DNA of 64,000 nt. It comes from Entrophospora sp. SA101. Taxonomy: Eukaryota; Glomeromycota; Glomeromycetes; Entrophosporales; Entrophosporaceae. The stretch lies in contig CAUDNR010004156.1 in assembly GCA_958430865.1 (NCBI GenBank), positions 102,218-166,217 of the forward strand, read 5' to 3'. The translations under genes and the position numbers were made by a program. The first letter of the stretch is position 1. Every line of letters begins with the position of its first letter. Below are positions 23,136 through 35,733 of this stretch, piece by piece. The notes under the pieces are model-generated. The model did not search any database. It was given only the letters and a program-made list of their open reading frames with translations, and was not told the DNA's origin.

Positions 23136-23543
23136 TTTGCTTTATTTTTTTTGTTATATAATATATGATGATAACAATTCACGACGGTCTTCTTAAACAT
23201 GTTAAAGATTAAAAATGCCACTGGCAATTTATCTGATTTGATTAATTGATTGATTATATCATAATTTTCTTTTAAAAGAAAAAATTGTATTAACAATGTT
23301 ATATATTATAATTTAGGGACTCGGTGCAATTTTAATCCATTTGCTTTATTTTTTTTGTTATATAATATATGATGATAACAATTCACGACGGTCTTCTTAA
23401 ACATGTTAAAGATTAAAAATGCCACTGGCAATTTATCTGATTTGATTAATTGATTGATTATATCATAATTTTCTTTTAAAAGAAAAAATTGTATTAACAA
23501 TGTTATATATTATAATTTAGGGACTCGGTGCAATTTTAATCCA
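23136..23543. repeat. 204-bp tandem duplication, copy A only
   Basis: Units 23136-23339 and 23340-23543 match essentially base for base. The inverted copy C has only one unit (around 47090-47280). The same small open frame appears twice here for that reason and is not evidence of a gene. Confidence 0.92.
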
Positions 23544-24349
23544 TGACTTCTAATAATAATTTATTGCTGGGTTACAATTTCTTCACATGGAGGAAATTCA
23601 ATAGAAACGAATAAAGTGAAGCATAATAAATGTCTTATTTTTTGTGAGATAAAAACTATCTTATTTAAATCTCGAGAAAGAACGATTGCTCATCTGAAAA
23701 GAGAAAACATTGTCCTAAAGGAAAAGTCAATGACCAATAAAAACCATCGTAAGTAAATATAAAAGAAACTGTTTTTTTATCTTTATCTTTTTTTATTTTA
23801 AGTATGTGGACCAACTAAGAGAATGTTGGATTGATATTAATTAGAACGATACTAGGTCAAGACCTAGATGCTCAACTAATAAAAAATTATCTGGCTAAAA
23901 AACATTCACAGATCAGTATAATCAATTCGAGAAGAAATTAACAAATAATAGTTATTATTTTTATCATTTAGATGCTACTTTATTTAGCTGTCATTTTATT
24001 ACGTTATTGTTAATCATATAGTAGAAAATTTTATTTCAGGCGACTTTTAGTGATTTTTTTTTAGTTAAACAATTTTTTTTTTTGTTAGCAACAACACCTT
24101 GCAATTGTTTATTTAATACATGATATGTTGTTATTTCAAATAATAAAAATAAACTAGCTACAAAGACATAATCGTCTGTTGGATGATGGCGTTAAATATT
24201 ATTTATTAATTATCAAATTTACTAGTGTATATTAATATAATAAATAATATAATAAAAGTTACATGATATAATTTTGAAAGATTAACTCGAATGTATGTTA
24301 TAACAAGATTTTTTTTCTAAGTATATTTTTATTCATTGAATTGATTTTT

Positions 24350-25493
24350 TTAATCACTTTCACTTCCGCTTTCACTGTATCTTCTTTCCTTTTCCTTTTC
24401 CTTTTCCTTTTCCTTTTCCTTTTCCTTTTCCTTTTCCTTTTCCTTTTCACTGTCACTGTCACTTTCGCTGTCACTGTAACTGTCTCTTTCTTTTTCCTTT
24501 CCCTTTTCACTATCTCTACCTCTGTCTCTTTCCTTTTCTCTTTCGCTATATCTGTCCCTTCCTCTGTCTCTATTCCTATCCTTTTCCCCATCCCTACCCC
24601 TATCCCTATCCCTCTCCCTATACCTATCTCTTTCTCTTTCTCTGTCTCTGTCCCTGTCTCTTTCCCTATCTCTTGCTCTATCTCTCTCACGCTCTCTTTC
24701 TTTGTATCGTTTCCATTCCTTTTCTCTGTCACTATCGAGATCTATTTCTCTGTCTCTATACCTGTCCCTGTCCCTGTCCCTATCTCTCTCCCTCTCCCTG
24801 TCTCTGTCTCTGTCCCTGTCCCTATCTCTGTCTCTATATCTGTCTCTGTCTCTTTCCCTATATCTTTCCCTGTCCCGGTCCCTGTCCCGGTCCCTGTCCC
24901 GGTCTCTGTCCCGGTCTCTGTCCCAGTCTCTGTCCCGATCCCTGTCCCTATCCCTGTCCTTGTCTCTGTCTCTGTCTATATCTCTTTCTTTGTGTCTTTC
25001 TTTGAATATATCCTTTTCTTTATCGCCATCTCTTTCCAACTCTCTTTCCTCATGCTTATCTCTTCGTAATTGTGTAGAATAGTCATGATTTCTTTTGTCG
25101 TCCCGTTCACGCTCGCTTTTTTCAAGTCTTTTTTGTCGTTCATCTCTTATTTTTTTGCGCTCTTCTATTTCTAATTCTTTTTGTTTAATACGTTCAAGTT
25201 TTTTTTGTTCTTGTAATTCTTTATCAAAGGCGGCGCCTTCAATATAAGTACCCGAGTCTATCCCCAAAGCCTTCATGATTTTTTCATTTTCAGCAGCTTT
25301 TGCTTGTGTAAGGTGATGAGTTTGATATTCTTGTAAACTGGTGTAAAAGTATTTGGAAAATCAATTAAATGAAATTATTTATTACACAAAAAATGTTCTG
25401 ATTATTTACAGTTTAAAAAGAAAGAAAATTTACGAAACCTACGTTTTATTATCTTCAACAATATCAATTGAAGAAAGCAAAGCTTGACGATGC
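24350..25493 (-). CDS. Arg/Asp/Glu-rich SR-like nuclear protein, 5' end lost in gap
   Basis: Two exons are visible. The upstream one (25443 into the gap) ends RQALLSSIDIVEDNKT at a GTAGGT donor, and the last (24350-25337) continues LQEYQTHHLTQAKAAENEKI in phase. About residues 20-90 of the visible part form a charged helix (KELEIEERKKIRDERQKRLE). After that come some 200 residues of alternating Arg-Asp and Arg-Glu, a Lys-Glu run, and a serine-acidic end (RYSESGSESD). Such RD/RE tails are typical of splicing-related nuclear-speckle proteins. I could not name the family from the visible N-terminal piece. The repetitive part is encoded by hexanucleotide repeats, so its length may be allele-variable. 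The start codon lies in or beyond the N gap. Confidence 0.7.
24385..24448. repeat. CCTTTT hexanucleotide array
   Basis: About ten tandem CCTTTT units encode the Lys-Glu run of the Arg/Asp gene on the minus strand. The fold-back junction of copy C lies in the first unit of this array, so it is a likely template-switch or misassembly site. Confidence 0.9.
24570..24985. repeat. Imperfect GTCTCT/GTCCCT hexanucleotide array
   Basis: Imperfect six-base units encode Arg-Asp/Arg-Glu dipeptides on the minus strand. The antisense frames read as Ser-Leu and Pro-Val runs and are artefacts of the repeat. Confidence 0.9.
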
Positions 25494-26493
25494 NNNNNNN
25501 NNNNNNNNNNNNNNNNNNNNNNNNNNNNNNNNNNNNNNNNNNNNNNNNNNNNNNNNNNNNNNNNNNNNNNNNNNNNNNNNNNNNNNNNNNNNNNNNNNNN
25601 NNNNNNNNNNNNNNNNNNNNNNNNNNNNNNNNNNNNNNNNNNNNNNNNNNNNNNNNNNNNNNNNNNNNNNNNNNNNNNNNNNNNNNNNNNNNNNNNNNNN
25701 NNNNNNNNNNNNNNNNNNNNNNNNNNNNNNNNNNNNNNNNNNNNNNNNNNNNNNNNNNNNNNNNNNNNNNNNNNNNNNNNNNNNNNNNNNNNNNNNNNNN
25801 NNNNNNNNNNNNNNNNNNNNNNNNNNNNNNNNNNNNNNNNNNNNNNNNNNNNNNNNNNNNNNNNNNNNNNNNNNNNNNNNNNNNNNNNNNNNNNNNNNNN
25901 NNNNNNNNNNNNNNNNNNNNNNNNNNNNNNNNNNNNNNNNNNNNNNNNNNNNNNNNNNNNNNNNNNNNNNNNNNNNNNNNNNNNNNNNNNNNNNNNNNNN
26001 NNNNNNNNNNNNNNNNNNNNNNNNNNNNNNNNNNNNNNNNNNNNNNNNNNNNNNNNNNNNNNNNNNNNNNNNNNNNNNNNNNNNNNNNNNNNNNNNNNNN
26101 NNNNNNNNNNNNNNNNNNNNNNNNNNNNNNNNNNNNNNNNNNNNNNNNNNNNNNNNNNNNNNNNNNNNNNNNNNNNNNNNNNNNNNNNNNNNNNNNNNNN
26201 NNNNNNNNNNNNNNNNNNNNNNNNNNNNNNNNNNNNNNNNNNNNNNNNNNNNNNNNNNNNNNNNNNNNNNNNNNNNNNNNNNNNNNNNNNNNNNNNNNNN
26301 NNNNNNNNNNNNNNNNNNNNNNNNNNNNNNNNNNNNNNNNNNNNNNNNNNNNNNNNNNNNNNNNNNNNNNNNNNNNNNNNNNNNNNNNNNNNNNNNNNNN
26401 NNNNNNNNNNNNNNNNNNNNNNNNNNNNNNNNNNNNNNNNNNNNNNNNNNNNNNNNNNNNNNNNNNNNNNNNNNNNNNNNNNNNNNNNNNNNN
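25494..26493. other. Assembly gap of exactly 1000 N
   Basis: The run of N is exactly 1000 bases, which points to a fixed-size scaffolding gap rather than a measured distance. It separates copy A's 3' unique end from copy B, which resumes inside an intron of the Nrd1/Seb1-like gene, so its true content and even its adjacency are unknown. Confidence 0.98.
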
Positions 26494-26550
26494 AATTTTA
26501 ACAAAACTAAAATTAGTAAATAAAAAATTTTTATTTTTTATATTCATTAC

Positions 26551-28668
26551 CTTTGATATATTTCATTCCAACACTTTGATCTTCATATACAAGACATATG
26601 TCTTGTGGTATTGGTGTTTGTTGTGGAGATGATTGATATGTTACTGTTTGAGTAACTGGAGCAATTGGAGTAAATGTTGAAATTTGAGAAGTTGGTTGAA
26701 TTGATCCTGCTATTAATGGAACACCTGAGGGAGATAGTTGACCAGGCTGCTGTTGAGGTGGATTAGGACCAGCAGCACCAGTAATATTACTCGTAGCAGA
26801 AGCATTAGTAGCAGCGGGTGGTGGTAATGAATAAACAGGTTGTGATACTGGTGGGACAGATGTTGGTGGACCATTATATCCAAGAGGTGTTATAAAAGGA
26901 ACATTTGGTTGTTGTGAAGAATTTGAGTTCCATGGTGCATTAGGTTGCATTGATGTATTTGATATTATTGGGTTAGATGATAGAAAAGAGGGTATGTTTA
27001 AAGTTCCCTGTGTAAGATTATTTAAAGTGGCCAATAATGCTGAGGAATCCATTGTTGTGGGATTCATATTTTTAGGATCTGTAGATGATGATGATGGGAG
27101 CAATAATGATGATGAAGGCAATGATGATGATATGGGATTAATTACTAATAATAATAATTATTATTATTAAAAATAAATATAATAATTGAAAATTTTAGAT
27201 TTTTTTCCAACTGTAAATGTTCATTATAATTTTCCTTTTTTTTTTTTAATAAAATAATATACATATTGTTCAATCCAAAGTTATAAACAATGAAAATAAT
27301 AAACTAAGGTATATGATTAAAATTGTCTTTTTTCCTTTATATTTAACTGACCATTATTAGAAGAAGAAACAATTACTGATTTTGTCTCATTAACACTGTT
27401 AACCAATTGAGTGATCAGAGTGATTTGATTAAAATAGATGTCTTTTATCCTTTGAATAACCTCATTGTTATAAACTTCTTTGTCATACCATAGGTCAAGC
27501 ACACGCTCCACTTTGTCCTGTAAAAAAGTTTTTTTTATTATATGTACGAGTTTTTAATTAATAAATATTTATTATATTCAAAAGATCACAGAGTTATCAT
27601 ATTCATTATTGAAATTATTGTATAATATTTAATAGGAATAATTAAATCACACATAGCATGTAAATTGTTAAATTGTTTTCCTTAATCTTCCAAAAAAATT
27701 TTTTATAAATAAAGATTTGAATTATTAATATCTGAATATACATCTACTATAATCAAGTGTTATTCTTCCTAATATTGATTAAAAATTATTTCATCTTGAT
27801 AATGATAATAATAAATTATAAACTTTCTCTGGTGTTGACGAATCACAATTATTGATGACTCTTTCTCTCTCCCAATCACTCAACATTTAAATAGATAAAA
27901 AGGTTTTATCTATCAAAAAGCTTCCCTTGTATTGTTATTATTATTATTACTTTATCATTGTCTTGACCCCCCTGGATCTTTCTTTCTCGCTCATAAATAA
28001 CAATAATAACCAACCAATTACAATAAATAATAATAATAATGGTAATGATTTATTAAAAGACTCATACCTTATCATGTTCTGGACATTGCATTATATGGGT
28101 GAACATTTCCTCCAATAGTTTCTCAAATCTATCAAGATATTCTATGCCTGTCCATGATGGTGAAGATGATTGAGATGTGTTTGTGTTTGATGAGATGTCA
28201 TCAACTTTTTTTGACATTACCAATACCTTTTTTTTGAGAGCTGATTGTGATATTGAATCTAACACATATAATGCTCCCAATTTGTAATCAGATGGACATC
28301 TTTGAATGAATTTTTGTATACTGTATACAATATTTTTGTATTGCTATATATTATTAAAAATTAATATTTTTTTTAAAAAAAAAAAAAAGAAAAGAAAAAT
28401 AAATTAATCAATGTTCTTTCCCTTAAATATATTTATGAATTGATTAATATAATTAATTAAAATTTAAAATACATCTGATTTTGATGAATGAATTTGTCAA
28501 TGTTTTTCATCATTTAAATAACATATTTTTTCATACCTTTGGGGTATTAAGAGCTATTTTAGTTAGGTCTTTTATTTTTGAAGCACTAGTCCCAGGCGGT
28601 TTTCTTTCAAGTAGTTCATTTAGTTTTTTATCAAATTCAGGAAATTCTTTGGTCGTTATTTTTGTCAT
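26551..28668 (-). CDS. Nrd1/Seb1-like termination factor, copy B, 3' truncated by gap and with shortened linker
   Basis: Exons 1-3 (28537-28668, 28068-28343, 27352-27517) are identical to copy A and encode the CTD-interacting domain. The long linker exon is 26551-27144, 552 bp shorter, and stays in frame, removing 184 residues of Pro/Gln-rich low-complexity sequence. The deletion endpoints are a direct repeat TGGTGCA, so replication slippage or assembly collapse explains it. The RRM-encoding exons 5-7 would lie in the N gap. Whether this allele is functional cannot be told here; the missing linker is not a conserved domain. Confidence 0.8.
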
Positions 28669-28901
28669 TTTGTCTGAATGCTAAATCAAATAGGTAAGAA
28701 TTTAAAACAATAAGATTTTTTTAAAATTATATATATATAATCAAAGACGAAAAAATAGTAGTTTTATTTTTTTATTTTTGTATTACAATGTCATGCATAC
28801 ATTATAAAATTTTATTATTAGACAATTATTATTTTTATTATTAATAGCCCATCATTTTTTGTATCATAATTTTTTGTTGTTATGATTACTTCTTCCATAT
28901 G

Positions 28902-30754
28902 AAAAGCTTCAGCTGAAGTTGATTGGGCAATTCTTTAGTTTACATAGTCTCTGTATCATTGCTAATATCAAGACCAAGTGATAACTATTGATATTTATAG
29001 ATGATATGAATATATCTTTTGGAATTTTCAACCATGCATCATGAGTCAATTGGAGAAGAAGATTAATGCGCCATGGTTTAGGTTTTTGTGCAAATTTTTT
29101 CTTTTCAAATACAGTGCAAAACAGTTTTTTGAAGAAATCATAATGTATATGAATAACATTTTCTCTTGAATTTAAAGTAACATGCAGTGGATTCAACATT
29201 GGAACAATATTCTGAATACCTTCAAAATCACTTAATTGATAATTCATATACAATGTAATAGCCTTTCTAATAAAAAGTTGTCCTGGAAAATCAGCTATTA
29301 CTGGTATTACATAAATTTTAATAAACTCTAATAATCCATCTATATTTGTTATCATTTTAATTGGCTAATAAATAATCTCTTAAGGAACAAAGGCTTTGTT
29401 GTTTTATATCAATTAATTTTATTGATTCCATAGATCTTTTTTCTTTTTTTCCTTCAATATCTGCATCATATATATGAACTGTTGAAAGTTCAACACAATC
29501 AAAAATTTTATCATCAAGAATTTTATTATTAATCCACTATGATTTTATATCATTGTGACTTATATCAAAAATCCCCATATATTCATTAATTAGTTAGTGT
29601 TAATTAATGAATCATCAATATTTTTAGGATTTATAATAGGTATATTATTAAATTTAGCAGGAACTGCAAGAACATTCTCAATTTTTTTAGCAACACATGT
29701 TGCCATATGTGTTTCTGAAGATAATGATGCCGAATCAGGTTTTCTCCACCCATGGATTGAATGATAATCATCAATATTAAAACAATGCATGTATTGTAAA
29801 TTTTTTAAAAAATATCTTTTATCATTTTTTGATGATTTTTGGCAAATTTTTTTTTTTATATAACCTTGTATTGTTTTATAGCAAGCTGAGATACCCATGT
29901 TTGACAAAGTGTCAAGTGCCGCAGCATTTGTTCCATGTGCTTCTAGATAGAGCCCAAGATCCAGTTTAAAATTATTCACAAATTTATTTCTTATACTGGC
30001 TAAAAGGTAGCAATAACCTACAATAGCCTTTTTTGTTGATTCCTTATTTAAATGAGAATGATTTTTTTGAATGATATTTATTAGTTCATCAAAAAATCCT
30101 ATTAATTTTGGTTCCTTAATCTACAAAAATTTGCAGGATCCAACACAATGTCATTTTGAATTTTCTTTGTTATTCATAAGAACATTTGTTAATGATTCTA
30201 TTTTATCAACAAATGATAATGTACCTATAAATAGAAAATACAATCAATACAAGTAACACAATTTAATGATAAAAAATAACATAATTACTATACCCACTTT
30301 TTTCTGATTGTTGTTGAACTGTTAAATAAACATTACTAACATCAATTAAGTTCTCAATTTCTTTGATTTGATTACTTTTTTTTCAATTGTTGATTCTAAA
30401 TTTTCAATTTTTGAAATTAATGAACCAAAGTATTCCTTTGATGGAAGAACACCATTTTCAGTAACATTTATTTTTATATTATCATTATTTTTGGAAATTT
30501 CTTCATAGATTTTATTGCTTCTTAATTTTTTCTTGTTAAACTCTACATATTTCATATAATGAATATGACAAATTTGATTTTTTTTTAAAAAAAATAATTC
30601 ATGCTTCCACAATCTGGGCTTTGTTGTGATTTATTAAGTGCAAGACCTGTCATAGTCTTAAATTTAACCTCAGTATTTTTGCAATTAATAATTATGCAAG
30701 GACCATGATTTTCATCATTTTTTATATTAATAATGATTAATAGGAAAGAATTGT
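28902..30754 (-). pseudogene. Decayed Glomeromycotina repeat-family member, copy B
   Basis: Same broken frames and same stops as in copy A, so the decay predates the duplication. Blocks are recognisable at the same relative places (FNIDDYHSIHG, then FPGQLFIRKAIT, then KPKPWRINLLL). Confidence 0.6.
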
Positions 30755-31644
30755 AGCTGTTTTTTAAATATTATATATAAGAATTTTTATTTGAATTTTT
30801 GAATTTACATGAATTAATTTCCTATGAAATTTAAAATGAATTATCCTTAAAGTGTTGAATGAGATAAAGAATTACACGAATTTGTGTTACTTGGAATCTA
30901 AATTTTGGTGATTCTTTAACAAATGATTGGTGCATTTGCTTTTGATAACCATTATTGAAATAATGTTTCTGTTCATTAATACTCCCACCCTGAAAATTAT
31001 TTGCATCCCGCAACTTACTGCGCCACGGCGACGAATTTTGGGAAAAAATTTCCAATCAAAAATGCAATAAAATTTGTTTTGTCATGTGATATTTCCTAGT
31101 CATTCCATAAATAGTAAAATCGGCAATAAGAATAAACATTGGGTTACCTAATATGGATGTGATCATCAACTAAAAATTCAAAAACTTTTATTTTGTTTCG
31201 ATTTGTTCATTTTTATATATATACCATCAGGATGTGCAGTCAGATTAACCAAAGAAAATTTTGAGAATTCAGGCTCCAAATATCTATAATCAATAAAAAG
31301 TTTCATGCTGGATCGTTTCCAGAGCAGTTTTCATGAGAGAGAAAAATCTTCAATGGTTAAATTGCTTCGACACTTCTTGTAATTGTTTTAACGTTAATAA
31401 TGATCATGCAAAACAAATATACCAATCGTTTGTTTATTATCATGATAAAGAATCTTATAATAATTACCTATCACTATGCGATGTAAAAGACATGATAAAT
31501 ATGCTCAACGTTTATGTAAGATGCTTGCACCATATTTTACACGTATATTATGGCTAAAATTTATTCAATACTCAAAATTAATTACGAATCGTTAATCATT
31601 CGAATAAACATTATTCGAATAGAAACCCTGATTCTTTGTTGCTA

Positions 31645-31968
31645 TTACTGACCTATCGGTATAGTTTTCGGTGTCCTGTCTAGTGATAACTGTTATAAAT
31701 TTTTTAGGAACCATGCCCATTTTGCATAATAAAATTTCGAGATATATTCAAAATCAATAGTAAAATACAGATCTTTTTTTCAAATCATTTCCTCGCTTCT
31801 ATTGAAAAACCACATATAATAAACAACTGTTCCATCACATTTTCATAACAGTCTTTATGTTACCTGCGCCATATCATTGTATCTAACATCCCAATCAGTG
31901 ATGGTATTTACTCCAGGGGTACTGTCGCGATAGGTTTGGATAAACTCTTTCCTAGAGCTCCCCGACAT
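31645..31968 (-). CDS. Possible small two-exon gene, copy B
   Basis: Identical to the candidate in copy A (exons 31864-31968 and 31645-31689), with the same weak support. No family recognised. Confidence 0.22.
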
Positions 31969-32382
31969 GGTTTCAGGGCAAGATTAAAAATATATTCTGA
32001 AAACCTCAATTCAGGACAACTAGAAAAAAGACTTGTTCTACCTATAGTACCAATAAAATCATTTTATTGTTATTATTATTATTATTATTATTATTTATTT
32101 CCTCTGATCTAATAAAATATAAAATACATATTAATTAATTAAATACATAATAAAAATACAAATATATAAATATATGAAATTATGATAAATAAATAAGCTT
32201 ATAAATTAATTATAAAACGATAAATGAATAGGTTAAATATTATTGTAATTCTTATAATTATATTTCCGCCGGTAATTCCATTAGCAATTGCATTTCAAAT
32301 TTGATTACCTATCTATATCCTCTATTAAAGATAAATCATCATAGTAATAATGTCTTGATTATTATCAACAAATTATTTATAA

Positions 32383-34360
32383 TTAATCATCGCCTTCCTT
32401 TTCATCGCCATCATTACTTTTAATTTCAACGGGTAATTCTATGTCAAATTGATTATCAATATCTTCTACATAAAGACACATATAGAGGAAAACAACATGT
32501 TATTATTATTATTATTATTATTGAATGAATAATTATTACAACTACTAGTAATAGACTATTAATTAATAAATTTACTAACCTGGGGGTTTATCATCCTCAT
32601 CAACTCGTTTTTCATCACCATCATTACTTTTGATTTCAACGGGTAATTCTATGTCAAATTGATTATCAATATCTTCTACATAAAGACACATATATAGAAA
32701 AACAACATGTTATTGTTATTATTATTATTGAATGAAATAATTATTACAACTACTAACCTGGGGGTTTATCATCCTCATCAACTCGTTTTTCATCACCATC
32801 ATTACTTTTGATTTCAACAGGTAATTCTATGTCAAATTGATTATCAATATCTTCTACATAAAGACACATATATAGAAAAACAACATGTTATTATTATTAT
32901 TATTGAATGAAATAATTATTACACCTACTAGTAATGGACTATTAATTAATAAATTTACTAACCTGGGGGTTTATCATCCTCAACAACTCGTTTTTCATCG
33001 CCACCATTACTTTTGATTTCAACGGGTAATTCTATTGAAAATTGATCAAAAAAAAAATTTTTTTTAACTAAAATAAAAATCAATCCTTTTTTTTTTTTAA
33101 TAAATAAATAATATATTTTACCTGGAGGCTCATTGTCATCAATATTATCAGGCAACTTAATTGAAAATTGATTATCAATATCCTCTAAAATAAAAAAAGT
33201 GCACATATATATAATTGTTTGTATTAAATTTACTATTTTAATTATAATTAATTAACTCATTTACCTGGTGGTTCCTCATCAACATCATTATCCTTAACTT
33301 TATCAGCCTCTATTTTTTTTTTCCAAAAAAATTTTATTAAAATTATTATCAAATTTAATTTTACATAAATAATCTTGTATCAACCAGATAACTTAATATC
33401 GTCTTCATTACCCTCGTCATTTTTAATTTCATTAGGTAATTCTATTCCAAATTGATTGTCAAGATCCTCTTAATTATAAAAAAAAAATAAAAATGAATGT
33501 TAAATATTTTATTGAAAATTATTATATATATTCCTTCGTGATTTAATAAGTTTATATTAAATTTGCTATTTTAATTATAACTCATTGACTTGTTTACCTG
33601 GTGGTTCGTCATTACCATCATTATCCTTAACTTTATCTTTTTCAAAAAAAATTTTATTAAAATTATTAACAAATTAATTTTACATAAATAATCTTGCACC
33701 AACCTAGTAGCTTATCATCACCTTCATTGCCCTCGGCACTTTTAATTTCATTAGGTAACTCTATTCCAAATTGATTATCAAGATCCTCTTAATTATAAAA
33801 AATAAATAAAATGTGTGTTAAATATTTTATTGAAAATTATTATATATATTCCTTCGTAATTCTCACCTTTAATTTCGTTAGGCAATTCCATTCCGAATTG
33901 ATTGTCAAGATCCTCTAATTAAATCCGATAAAATAATAACATAAATAATAATATTAAAAACAAAGGAATCCTTATAAAGCAATTTATTTCCACCTGGTGG
34001 TTTATCAACTTCTTCTTTGACAACATCTTGAGTATCGTTTTGGTTGCATGATTTACACTGCCCTTTTGATGTATTATATCTATTACAAATTGCACAAGTA
34101 CCATATTCTTGTCTTCTTTCATCACTATAAATATCTTCTTTTGTTATAGATAAATTCACATCGTTTGTTGTTGTTGTTGTTGTCACTGGAGTTGTCGTTG
34201 GATTCACTACCATTGCTGGAGTTGTTAATGGACTTTGGTTTTGTAATGGTTTATCCGAGTTAATTATATTATTAAGGGAATCATTACTTTTCAATTCTTT
34301 ATGTTCATGGTCATCGTTATTGACTCCTTTCCCACTACAACAGCTTAAAGTATTACCCAT
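32383..34360 (-). CDS. Modular phase-1 exon protein, copy B
   Basis: Complete 11-exon copy with the same predicted 357 residues: MGNTLSCC lipidation start, four-Cys motif, then alternating ED-DNQF-ELP-EIK and acidic DEEPPG/DDKPPG cassettes. Exons follow copy A shifted by 24294 (first exon 33994-34360, last 32383-32465). The eroded extra exon also recurs downstream at about 32264-32320. No change relative to copy A was seen, although this repetitive array would be the first place for exon number to differ between real copies. Confidence 0.72.
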
Positions 34361-35733
34361 TGCTAATCTATGTTAATAAATAAATAAATAAATTCTTTTC
34401 GATACATATATGCTATTTATTTACAAATATATTTTACAAAATATATATTTTACAAATATATGTAACCACAATAGATATATTGTGTTTACGTGAAATAAAA
34501 AAAATTTCCATCTTTAGAATATATATGATAATGAGTTTTAGATAAAAGAAATGTAGGGTTAGCGATTTAGCCGATTTATCAATATTGAAAAAGAGGGCTG
34601 AAAATCTTTGACCAAAACTGGACCTTACCTCATTTGTTTTTTAGTGTTGAACAAAATAATTTATTTGGGAAGACTAGACAAAATGAAATTATTATGACGG
34701 GGCCCCGGACAATCATAGAGATTACATCTTTTAATGGTTAAAGCTCAACTCAAAAAAAACTTGAAAATTTTTAATTTTTTAAGATGATCCCTCTATTTAA
34801 AGCAATATTGTCGGTTCGTTGAAGATCACCTTTATTATAAAATTAAAATGGGGTTTTAAGGGACTATGATCTACAATAATGTTGAACCAAAAACAGTTAG
34901 AAATCTCACACGATCAAGTTGAATGGTATCATATGTTTATTATATAACTTTCTACAACGAAAGAATTAAACATTTATCGAACATTGCATTACATCAACCA
35001 TTCATTATTTCTCATTACCTGCGTACATGCACTATTTCATCATCATATTCTATTTATTATACTCTAAATTTTAGTAATCTATCCTTCAAATGTCAATATC
35101 ATTTATTATATATATTTAAACAGAATCTGCAACGATTAATATATATTTTCCATTTATCATGCGTTAGAACTTGTATCAAGACATAAATTCATTTTTTATG
35201 TATAGAATCAACAGAAACTTTACCAAAATATGGACTTAAAATTGATAATTTTTTGTGTTTATTTATATAAACAAAAATTATATTGGTTTTACATTATAAA
35301 AACATTATATATATATATATAGTCGTACATATATAACTCTGTCGGGAACATGATAATTCTTTTCTAAAAATGGAGGTTGTTCTTAGATGGAGTATATAAG
35401 TTTAATAATAATTTGTTTCCAATATATCTCGTGATCAATGATTGATTAATTGCACAATTATTATTATTATCATTATCATTAGAATTTGAAGAAATGCTGT
35501 TTTTTTTTCATGGCTTAAAATCATGTTTATTTTCAAACTTTAACAGATTCCTTTTACATCTAATATGTTCTATTAATCGAATTTGTATGGATAGTAACAA
35601 CCTTTCTAACTCTTTTAAACAAATTTGCTAAAAAAAAATTGTAGATCGATTTATATGAACAATATTTTTTTTTTTTTTAAATTAAAAAATTTTCTTGGTA
35701 TATATATAATATATTAAAAGAGTTTATAAAAAA

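Larger units (their letters stand above)
22261..24349. other. Region without an intact gene, copy A
   Basis: At 22366-22560 a GC-richer degenerate repeat (period about 90) repeats GATTCTCACCACCTAC and TTTCTCGG phrases; its open frames in two phases are by-products. At 23136-23543 there is a 204-bp tandem duplication. The rest, including 23545-24300, is AT-rich with no assignable gene. Confidence 0.45.

Noticed and set aside
23063..23500. Two near-identical small minus-strand open frames
   Set aside because: They are duplicate readings of the 204-bp tandem repeat, not a gene pair.
24341..25082. Plus-strand frames rich in Ser-Leu, Pro-Val-Ser or Cys-Pro, and a second minus-strand Lys/Arg-rich frame
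   Set aside because: These are antisense or out-of-phase readings of the hexanucleotide arrays that encode the Arg/Asp protein; only one minus-strand frame joins a spliced upstream exon.
25402..26632. Open frames of 346-382 codons running through 25402-26632 in several phases
   Set aside because: They consist almost entirely of the N gap, which reads as having no stops; no coding claim is possible.
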